NCBI GenBank assembly: GCA_009924885.1 | Contig: RFQS01000095.1 | Span: 1 to 8,458 of the forward strand | Direction: 5' to 3' | DNA from: Pseudomonadota bacterium | Lineage (GTDB): Bacteria > Cyanobacteriota > Vampirovibrionia > LMEP-6097 | Length of the DNA: 8,458 nt | In this document: positions 1-5,353 of the stretch, piece by piece | Layout: every line of letters starts with the position of its first letter | Position numbering within the stretch: position 1 is the stretch's first letter | Program-made: the position numbers and the translations under genes | Notes under the pieces: generated by a model | The model's input: only the letters and a program-made list of their open reading frames with translations | What the model was told of the DNA's origin: nothing | The model's database searches: none

Positions 1-16
1 AAATCGAGGTTCAAAT

Positions 17-790
17 ATGAGTAGTATAGATACTGGTTTAAGAGATAGGGTAGAGAGTAACGCAAGCACAGCAGCTTCAAGTGTTAATACTTCAGAATTC
101 GAATATGCAACATACAGTGCAACTCGGGCTGGTGCTCAGCGAGGCATTGCTGCCAAAGAAGCAGCCAAAGCTGGTGCTCAGTCGGTAATTGACAACCCGC
201 CAGTGAAAACTATTACAGAAAGTTCTAAAAAAGGCACTAAATCAACACAAGTCGTAGATGAAAATGCAGTATCTGCTGCTAAAGCTGATCTGGCTCAACT
301 AACAGTACAAATTTCCTTTCTTGAAACAGAAAGAGACACTGCAAAAAGCCAAGCGGATAACGCATTAAAAACAAAAGAGACTAGTCAAGCCGAGCTTGAT
401 GAAAACATTACCCAATTATCAACATTTAATGAGGCTGATGGTTTATTAACTAAATTTAGTGATGCTTTTAATGGTACTGACGGCTTCGCGAATAAAGAAG
501 AGGAAGATGCTGCCCTTAAAAGATTAACTGACTATACCGATAAAATCAAAGAATGGGGCGACATAGATGGTGACGGAGTAGATGATGGTAAGCATTTTGC
601 AGATGCCGTGAATAGCTTCCTACATGGCGAAGGTGGTTATCTTAGCGAAGAAGAGAGAAAATACGAGTCTGACTATAAAGCTGCTGGTGAAGTTGCACCT
701 TGGAAACAGGCCGCAAGCACGAATATGACTACCGATTCTTCATCAGGCGGTCGAGAGTTCAACTCCTTTCTCTTGGAAATTCGTGATTAA
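17..790 (+). CDS. Hypothetical Cys-free acidic protein with coiled coil and EF-hand-like loop
   Basis: I do not recognise this 257-aa protein. It has no cysteine, no N-terminal signal peptide and no membrane segment, and it is acidic (I count 47 D/E against 28 K/R). Residues 1-60 are rich in Ala, Ser and Gly and hold two AGAQ motifs (38-41, 52-55). Residues about 80-137 are Ala/Lys/Glu/Gln-rich and look like a coiled coil. Residues 182-190 read DIDGDGVDD, matching the Asp positions of an EF-hand or thrombospondin-3/dockerin-type calcium loop. Loop position 12 is His193 instead of the usual Glu, so binding by a classical EF-hand is doubtful. The C-terminal 25 residues are Ser/Thr-rich. The ATG has a GAGG Shine-Dalgarno sequence at 6-9, seven bases upstream, which supports this start. 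It is the first of five same-strand unknown genes and resembles the third in composition. A secreted or surface protein is an inference only. Confidence 0.85.
   Translation: MSSIDTGLRDRVESNASTAASSVNTSEFEYATYSATRAGAQRGIAAKEAAKAGAQSVIDNPPVKTITESSKKGTKSTQVVDENAVSAAKADLAQLTVQISFLETERDTAKSQADNALKTKETSQAELDENITQLSTFNEADGLLTKFSDAFNGTDGFANKEEEDAALKRLTDYTDKIKEWGDIDGDGVDDGKHFADAVNSFLHGEGGYLSEEERKYESDYKAAGEVAPWKQAASTNMTTDSSSGGREFNSFLLEIRD
128..181 (+). repeat. Pair of 12-bp direct repeats inside the first gene
   Basis: GCTGGTGCTCAG occurs at 128-139 and again, identically, at 170-181, in the same reading frame 42 bases apart. Each copy encodes AGAQ, preceded by Arg or Lys. A nearly identical stretch (GGTGGTGCTCAG, encoding GGAQ) lies at 1821-1832 in the third gene. 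This is either a small internal duplication or codon-level convergence in low-complexity Ala/Gly/Gln sequence. Confidence 0.6.
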
Positions 791-824
791 TTATTTAAAA
801 GGATAAATTAAGGAACTATATAAA

Positions 825-1511
825 ATGACGAAAACACTTGAAAATCCACATAAGCAGAAGATTCTAAATACTTTAAAAGAGCAGACTGCTAAATTCAGGC
901 AGACAGTGGAAAACAGCTTTCATTCACCATTTAAAGCTTTTGAACAAAAATATATAAACAGTGCAAGTTACCGCAAAGCCCTTAAATTAGCCTGTGGTAT
1001 AGAAGATAATTTAGAAAATGGTATGAGCATTAATAGTGGCACTGTACTTTTAAAAGGTAAGTTTAGTGACTCAGATGGTCATCTCAGAGCATCATTCGAC
1101 GTGGAGCACGGACAGGTTTTCTACACTGCTCATGACGAGGATATTTATAAATTAACTATAGAAACTAAACCTAGTACTAAGTTTATAAATAATCTTGAGA
1201 AACTTGATGAAGAGAGCATCAATGAATGCATTCAACGTTACTCAAACCGCCTCTACATAGATCTTAGAGATACAGTAACTCTAAGAAAAGCCAAAGAAGT
1301 ATTTTCAGATGATTATGTTTTGAAAAATTTACCTCTTAACAGTGGCGCTGGGAAAGTGGCTTCTAGATTTGTTATCTGGCACATAAGAGCGTACAGAAAA
1401 GCTTTTTATAAATATTATATTCAAGCTAAAAGTCTCTGGGAAGGTTCTGGATTTAAGAATGCACGTTCTCTTGTGAATGAATTTAAACGCAGAGGGATCT
1501 GCGAGGAATAA
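825..1511 (+). CDS. Hypothetical basic protein
   Basis: This 228-aa protein has no family I can name. It is net basic (37 K/R against 29 D/E by my count). The positive charge is concentrated in the C-terminal 48 residues (for example RAYRKAFYKYY at 188-198 and FKRRG at 220-224), which could contact nucleic acid, lipid or an acidic partner. The N-terminal 60 residues are predicted mostly helical. Residues about 72-120 alternate in a way that suggests beta strands (TVLLKGKF, ASFDVEHGQVFY, YKLTIETK). There is no signal peptide or membrane helix. The segment LNSGAGKVAS at 171-180 resembles a P-loop but lacks the GxxxxGK[ST] spacing. The ATG follows an AAGGA Shine-Dalgarno sequence (810-814) by ten bases. 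It lies 34 bases after the first gene and is probably cotranscribed with it. Confidence 0.82.
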   Translation: MTKTLENPHKQKILNTLKEQTAKFRQTVENSFHSPFKAFEQKYINSASYRKALKLACGIEDNLENGMSINSGTVLLKGKFSDSDGHLRASFDVEHGQVFYTAHDEDIYKLTIETKPSTKFINNLEKLDEESINECIQRYSNRLYIDLRDTVTLRKAKEVFSDDYVLKNLPLNSGAGKVASRFVIWHIRAYRKAFYKYYIQAKSLWEGSGFKNARSLVNEFKRRGICEE

Positions 1512-1583
1512 AACATCGTGGTCGAGAGCATTACAGAGAGAACGACTAGGAAGATAAGGGTTAAAAACAGGAGAAATTAAATT

Positions 1584-2375
1584 ATGGTAACATCGCAAAG
1601 AGTTTTTCAAAATAGTGGCGCCAATGATCTTTTACAGCAGGGTGCTGAGATTCGAGCACAGCAACAAGGCGCTGGAGCAAGCATTGTTGATAGTGACGTT
1701 GGCAAAGCGGCTCTTGCAAAAAATGAAGAGCTTAAAGGGATTAAAGCAAAATTTGAAGGAACTCTTCAAACTTTAAAAGCTCAAAAGAAAGAGGCAGAAG
1801 GTCAACAGAATATCCAGAAAGGTGGTGCTCAGGAAAAAATTGGAGAAACTATGATTACAACAGGCCAGGCTTTACTAGCAGCAGGAGCCGCAACGTTTGG
1901 CACTACTGCTTGGGTCGGATTAGGCATGATCGCTACTGGCACTGGGGTTGCTTTAACTGGTGGCCAGCAACAACAACAAGGACAACAGCAAGTTGAGGAA
2001 GCTCCTGCATATCAATCTAAGGCAAATGACTTAAGTGGTCAAAGCGAGACTTATTTTTCCACAGCACAGCAATTACGGAGTGAAGCTGAGGCTGAACAGC
2101 AAGATGCAGCACCGGATGATCCGAATGGAGCTAAAACGCAAGGCCAACAAAAAGGTTATTTTATTGGAGATAGTCTAGCAGATGCATCTTCGTCTGAAGA
2201 TGAATCAACTATAGCTAAGTTAAGAGATGGTGCAGATAAAATTAGTGGCATAGGTGGCACAAGCAATGATGAAGAATTGGTGGCGGATGCATCCTCCGAA
2301 GTAGCCATTATGGGAGGTGCAGATACAGATGGTGGCACACCAAGCTTAGAGACTAAAAAGGAGGCAGTTGCATGA
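1584..2375 (+). CDS. Hypothetical Gln/Ala/Gly-rich protein with central hydrophobic segment
   Basis: This 263-aa protein has no family I can name, and it lacks cysteine. Residues 44-75 are Lys/Glu/Ala/Gln-rich and probably helical or coiled-coil. Residues about 90-127 form one long hydrophobic Gly/Ala/Thr stretch (TTGQALLAAGAATFG, then WVGLGMIATGTGVALTGG) with glycine-zipper spacing, able to span or insert into a membrane as one hairpin or two short helices. A Gln tract follows at 128-136. The C-terminal half is polar, disordered-looking and acidic, with Ser/Asp/Glu clusters near 199-210 and 229-250. There is no cleavable signal peptide. This layout recalls pore-forming or translocator-like secreted proteins, but I see no diagnostic motif and the resemblance is inference. 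AGGAGA (1569-1574) lies nine bases before the ATG. The TGA overlaps the next gene's ATG. Confidence 0.85.
   Translation: MVTSQRVFQNSGANDLLQQGAEIRAQQQGAGASIVDSDVGKAALAKNEELKGIKAKFEGTLQTLKAQKKEAEGQQNIQKGGAQEKIGETMITTGQALLAAGAATFGTTAWVGLGMIATGTGVALTGGQQQQQGQQQVEEAPAYQSKANDLSGQSETYFSTAQQLRSEAEAEQQDAAPDDPNGAKTQGQQKGYFIGDSLADASSSEDESTIAKLRDGADKISGIGGTSNDEELVADASSEVAIMGGADTDGGTPSLETKKEAVA
1965..1991 (+). repeat. CAA/CAG trinucleotide tract encoding poly-Gln
   Basis: Five CAR codons, one GGA, and three more CAR codons run in frame and encode QQQQQGQQQ just after the hydrophobic segment of the third gene. A triplet tract like this can gain or lose units without breaking the frame. Confidence 0.7.
2356..2364 (+). 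promoter_or_regulatory. Strong Shine-Dalgarno sequence for the 95-aa gene
   Basis: AAAAGGAGG sits inside the 3' end of the preceding gene and ends seven bases before the ATG at 2372. It is the best ribosome binding site in the window. Together with the ATGA stop/start overlap it points to translational coupling and a need for high output of the small downstream protein. Confidence 0.8.
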
Positions 2376-2659
2376 GTATATCTAGTGAAACACTAGAAGT
2401 TGTGATTAATTTTAGTGACAAAAAACCTACTCCTGAAACTTTCAATAAACTTTTGGGTGATTTAGCCGAAATAAATAATGGCGTACAAGCTGCACAAATC
2501 TCAGAAGAAGAGTTTGCGGATCTAGAGTTTTGTTTTCAGAAATATGGATCAGAGAGAATGGCTAATTATTGCGAACTATACTCCTTGGAAGTAATAAATG
2601 GTACTTACTCTGGTTTTAGTTTTTCCGAATTATTAAGGTTTTGTCGGGACTTTGATTAG
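2372..2659 (+). CDS. Small acidic hypothetical protein
   Basis: This 95-aa protein has no family I recognise. It is strongly acidic (17 D/E against 7 K/R by my count), has no signal peptide or membrane segment, and contains three cysteines (54, 67, 91). It begins with a possible short strand (LEVVINF, 8-14), followed by helices at about 20-35, 44-58 and 60-70. Small size, acidity and an overlapping position right behind a hydrophobic, secreted-looking protein would suit a dedicated chaperone, immunity or adaptor protein. I see no motif that proves any of these. The start is well fixed by the very strong AAAAGGAGG site and the four-base ATGA overlap with the upstream gene. Confidence 0.82.
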   Translation: MSISSETLEVVINFSDKKPTPETFNKLLGDLAEINNGVQAAQISEEEFADLEFCFQKYGSERMANYCELYSLEVINGTYSGFSFSELLRFCRDFD

Positions 2660-2681
2660 GGAACAAAATAGATAAAACAAA

Positions 2682-3371
2682 ATGGCGATATTAGAAAACA
2701 AAGAAAAACTCGATTATTTTATACTAGAAGACTATGAAGCTGCTAGTGACGAGTTAGTGCGTTCTAATATAGCTAAATTTAAAAGAGTAATTCTTAAACA
2801 ACTCGCACAGCATGCAAGAACTAATGAATCTGCTATTTTAGATATTAATGACCCTAATTTTAATGAAATCCTGAAAGCTACAGTAGATAACATTTTCACT
2901 GCTGCTGGAAAAGCTTTATTTGACAACGACATACTAAGTTTACAAGCCTATAATAGCTTCGGTGAGACAATAGCCGAATATTACTTTATCCAAGATGAAG
3001 ATGATGAAATACATCAGGTCTTTATTTGTGAAAATGATGGTGGTGATATTGTCCGAGATTATTTTGGCAGATTACAACTTAGCGATGTAACTCAACCTGT
3101 ATGTGTAAATTCAGACGGATCACCAGAATATGAGCTCTTGGTATTAAGCTTTAAAATCATGAATCATTTAAAGTTTATGATTTCAGGCGAAGATAATAAT
3201 GTAACGCCTCTAACTAAAATTACTATTAACTATGCGACAGATGAATTGAAAGTCGAGCCGTATAAGTTAGATAGCGTTCATGATATGAAAAGATTTGCTG
3301 AAATAGTGAAAAATGCTGGATTCTCAATGAAAAAATCACATCCAATACTTTCAATTTTAGAAATAAGCTAA
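2682..3371 (+). CDS. Hypothetical acidic protein, end of the unknown cluster
   Basis: This 229-aa protein has no family I can name. It is acidic (39 D/E against 22 K/R by my count), with a dense acidic patch QDEDDE at 104-109. The N-terminal 80 residues look helical. Residues 95-160 look like alternating strands (YYFIQ, HQVFICE, YELLVLSFKIM), suggesting a mixed alpha/beta globular cytoplasmic protein. No signal peptide, membrane segment or catalytic motif is visible. The only start is the ATG at 2682, because an in-frame TAA lies three codons upstream. Unlike the four genes before it, it has no good Shine-Dalgarno sequence; the nearest purine run (GGGA, 2659-2662) is 19 bases away. The 22-base gap to the previous gene makes cotranscription likely. 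Confidence 0.82.
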   Translation: MAILENKEKLDYFILEDYEAASDELVRSNIAKFKRVILKQLAQHARTNESAILDINDPNFNEILKATVDNIFTAAGKALFDNDILSLQAYNSFGETIAEYYFIQDEDDEIHQVFICENDGGDIVRDYFGRLQLSDVTQPVCVNSDGSPEYELLVLSFKIMNHLKFMISGEDNNVTPLTKITINYATDELKVEPYKLDSVHDMKRFAEIVKNAGFSMKKSHPILSILEIS

Positions 3372-3388
3372 TAATTAATCTACTCTAT

Positions 3389-3394
3389 TAAAAT
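3389..3394 (+). promoter_or_regulatory. Possible -10 element ahead of the thioesterase gene
   Basis: TAAAAT matches five of six bases of the sigma-70 -10 consensus and would place a transcript start near 3401, about 38 bases before the ATG at 3439. No good -35 hexamer lies at the right distance, and AT-rich DNA produces such matches by chance. The 67-base spacer at 3372-3438 is the largest gap before the terminal region apart from 1512-1583. It is the most natural boundary between the unknown cluster and the metabolic genes, and I see no terminator in it. Confidence 0.2.
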
Positions 3395-3438
3395 TATCAT
3401 TTCCCAGTGAACCCGAAAATAGATGGCATAATATATTT

Positions 3439-3834
3439 ATGGTCATGAAGCGAGATCCTAGTGGCTATGGTGGTTTACTAGGCGCAGATTTTATCGAATA
3501 TAATGCAGGTAAATGTGTCGTAGAACTGGTTATAACTAAAGAACACCTAAATATAGGTGGCACTGTGCATGGTGGAGTAATTAATGGTCTTTTAGATATA
3601 GCTCTTTCAGCAGCAGTAACATCAGCCATGCTAGATAAGGCAGAGAAAGTAGTTACATTACAGATGAATGTAAATTTCCTTCGAGCAGGAAAGCTTGGTG
3701 ACAAGCTCATTACTACAGCCGAAATCGTAAAAATGGGTTCAACTATAATTTACGTTGAAGGTGAAATAAAATCAGCAGAAGATAATAAATTAATCGCTAA
3801 AGCAAGTGGAGATTGGTTTGTCAAAAGCAGGTAA
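3439..3834 (+). CDS. PaaI-family hotdog-fold thioesterase
   Basis: This is a probable acyl-CoA thioesterase of the PaaI/4HBT hotdog superfamily, which hydrolyses acyl- or aryl-CoA thioesters in the cytoplasm. The diagnostic stretch is EHLNIGGTVHGGVINGLLD at 35-53: HGG at 44-46 and Asp53, the usual catalytic acid on the central hotdog helix. The strand pattern VTLQMNVNFLRA (72-83) and IYVEGEI (104-110) matches the family sheet. The length of 131 aa is normal for the family, with a slightly short N-terminus. No in-frame start lies upstream of 3439; Met3 (ATG at 3445) is an alternative. There is no visible Shine-Dalgarno sequence. The substrate cannot be told from sequence; clearing CoA esters from amino-acid catabolism is one possibility. 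Its 3' end overlaps the next gene. Confidence 0.9.
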   Translation: MVMKRDPSGYGGLLGADFIEYNAGKCVVELVITKEHLNIGGTVHGGVINGLLDIALSAAVTSAMLDKAEKVVTLQMNVNFLRAGKLGDKLITTAEIVKMGSTIIYVEGEIKSAEDNKLIAKASGDWFVKSR

Positions 3835-4633
3835 GTATTTTCTACTCTTATTAATTTCTGGGGTATTAATCACCCCCCTAGCTCTAATCATTCTCACTAG
3901 CCTAAAAGAACAGGCACAGATCTATTCAAACACGGCAAGCCTCTTTCCCAATCCTTTAACTTTCAAGAACTTCATCACAGCTTTTGAAGCTATTGAATTT
4001 CTTAAAGCCTTTAAAAATACTTTTTATATCGCTTTCTTTAATATTTTTGGTGTAGTAATAGCCTCATCTTTAGCAGCTTACGCCTTTTCAGTACTAGAAT
4101 GGAGAGGCAGAGATGTTTTTTTTAGTATAACTTTAGGGACTATGATGCTCCCAGAGATGACTTTATTAATACCACAGTTTCTTCTTTTTAAAGAAACTGG
4201 CTTATATGGGGGTTTTCTACCACTTATCATTCCTTATTTCTTTGGTTTACCTTATTACATCTTTCTTTTCAGACAGTTCTTTTTAAGCATACCCAAGACA
4301 CTGAGAGACTCTGCCAAAATAGACGGCGCTAGTGAATTTACCATATGGCTAGATATTTACATGGCTCTATCTAAACCGATAATCATGATAGTCATTTTAT
4401 TTCAGTTTCTAATATCTTGGAATGACCTACTCAAGCCCAGCATATTTCTAATTTCTGAAAAAAACTACACCCTGTCTCTCGCTTTACAGCAGTATCTTTC
4501 ACGTTTAGGTGGTGCCGAATGGGGACCCTTAATGGCTGGAGCGATTATCATGGTCTTGCCTATTCTCATAATTTTCTTTTTTTCACAAAAAACCTTAATT
4601 AAGGGAATAACAATCTCTGGATTAAAAGATTAA
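3806..4633 (+). CDS. Sugar ABC-transporter permease, MalG-type
   Basis: This is an inner-membrane permease subunit of a carbohydrate ABC importer (MalG-like half of a MalF/MalG-type pair, binding-protein-dependent transport superfamily). About six hydrophobic segments are visible, near residues 11-31, 73-95, 107-127, 137-157, 188-207 and 243-262. The cytoplasmic EAA loop that docks onto the ATPase is present as SAKIDGASEF at 169-178, ending in SKP at 189-191. The first helix followed by TSLKE, and the C-terminal GITISGLKD, are typical of MalG proteins, as is the length of 275 aa. The coordinates use GTG at 3806. TTG at 3818 is a serious alternative because GGAG (3808-3811) sits six bases before it. 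It overlaps the thioesterase gene by 29 or 17 bases. No MalF partner, binding protein or ATPase is in the window, so its sugar is unknown. Confidence 0.9.
   Translation: MEIGLSKAGKYFLLLLISGVLITPLALIILTSLKEQAQIYSNTASLFPNPLTFKNFITAFEAIEFLKAFKNTFYIAFFNIFGVVIASSLAAYAFSVLEWRGRDVFFSITLGTMMLPEMTLLIPQFLLFKETGLYGGFLPLIIPYFFGLPYYIFLFRQFFLSIPKTLRDSAKIDGASEFTIWLDIYMALSKPIIMIVILFQFLISWNDLLKPSIFLISEKNYTLSLALQQYLSRLGGAEWGPLMAGAIIMVLPILIIFFFSQKTLIKGITISGLKD
3808..3811 (+). promoter_or_regulatory. Shine-Dalgarno candidate that may set a TTG start for the permease
   Basis: GGAG within the thioesterase coding sequence lies six bases before the in-frame TTG at 3818. The GTG at 3806 has no such site. This favours a permease starting at TTG, four residues shorter, but start-codon strength favours GTG. 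The two cannot be separated from sequence alone. Confidence 0.4.
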
Positions 4634-4644
4634 GTTAGCAATTT

Positions 4645-5352
4645 ATGAGCACAGATAATAACCCCGACTTACATCAACGTTACTTACAAGATCAAACGTC
4701 TCATTACAGTAAGCGTCTTGCTGAATTTGGCTCGATTTCCCAAGCTGACAGCTGGACTAGTCAAGAAATGTCTACTTTTTATTACAAAAAAGCTACGGCG
4801 ATGTTTCAGGACTATATCAACTATAAGGCTTTCAACCCAGAAAATAAATTAAAACTTCTTGATATTGGCTCAGGGAACGGCTTTTATGCAGCGTATTTAC
4901 AGCAGGCTAAATTACTTGAAAGTATCGATTATACAGGAATCGAAATAAATGCTAGCTCCTGTAAAGCAGCTCAAGCTAAAGATTTACCAGTCAATTTTAT
5001 TAATGATGATTTTGCACAGATGCAATTTGGCTTTAGACCTTTTCATTTCGCAACCATAATCGGCACCTTCGCAATTTTCGACTCACTTAGTACCTCTGAA
5101 GCTCAAGACTATATTTTTAAGAATATCCAAAAAGCTTTTAACTGCTGTGAATATGGTCTTGCACTCTTAATTTCAAAATTCATCTTGGATGAAGGGTCTA
5201 TCCAAAAATTCTTTAATTCACTAACTAAAATTTCAAGCAGTATTAATTTCGATGCTAGTCTTTTCGGAAATTATGTAGGCGTATACTTATATCAAAATAG
5301 ACACTCAACAGAGTTTTATAATCTCAGCAAAAACAACATGGTAAATTACTAA
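4645..5352 (+). CDS. Class I SAM-dependent methyltransferase
   Basis: This is a probable S-adenosylmethionine-dependent methyltransferase with a Rossmann fold. Motif I is LLDIGSGNGFYAAYL at 71-85, the glycine-rich SAM loop. The acidic residue after strand 2 is Glu100 in YTGIEIN, expected to bind the ribose hydroxyls. INDDFAQ at 119-125 fits motif III, and FHFATIIGTFAIFD at 133-146 fits strand 4 with motif IV. The N-terminal 65 residues are a helical cap. The length of 235 aa is usual for small-molecule methyltransferases. The acceptor cannot be inferred, and I see no specific subfamily signature. It starts 11 bases after the permease stop with no clear Shine-Dalgarno sequence, and its TAA is one base from the next ATG, so translation of the two is probably coupled. 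Confidence 0.87.
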   Translation: MSTDNNPDLHQRYLQDQTSHYSKRLAEFGSISQADSWTSQEMSTFYYKKATAMFQDYINYKAFNPENKLKLLDIGSGNGFYAAYLQQAKLLESIDYTGIEINASSCKAAQAKDLPVNFINDDFAQMQFGFRPFHFATIIGTFAIFDSLSTSEAQDYIFKNIQKAFNCCEYGLALLISKFILDEGSIQKFFNSLTKISSSINFDASLFGNYVGVYLYQNRHSTEFYNLSKNNMVNY

Positions 5353-5353
5353 T

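Noticed and set aside
626..645. GEGGYL in the first protein, identical to a motif in the aminotransferase (216-221)
   Set aside because: Six residues in unrelated contexts. In the aminotransferase it belongs to the conserved EPVxGEGG element, and nothing around it is shared.
1335..1364. P-loop-like LNSGAGKVAS in the 228-aa protein
   Set aside because: The spacing does not match GxxxxGK[ST], and no Walker B or other NTPase motif follows.
1329..1610. 93-codon minus-strand frame
   Set aside because: It lies opposite the 228-aa gene and the start of the 263-aa gene, which have good SD sites and consistent coding character. It reads as an antisense shadow.
3371..3397. AT-only inverted repeat after the 229-aa gene (ATAATT / AATTAT)
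   Set aside because: Six A-T pairs with a long loop and no T-run; too weak to call a terminator.
3465..3710. 81-codon minus-strand frame inside the thioesterase gene
   Set aside because: It is antisense to the HGG catalytic region of a recognised thioesterase.
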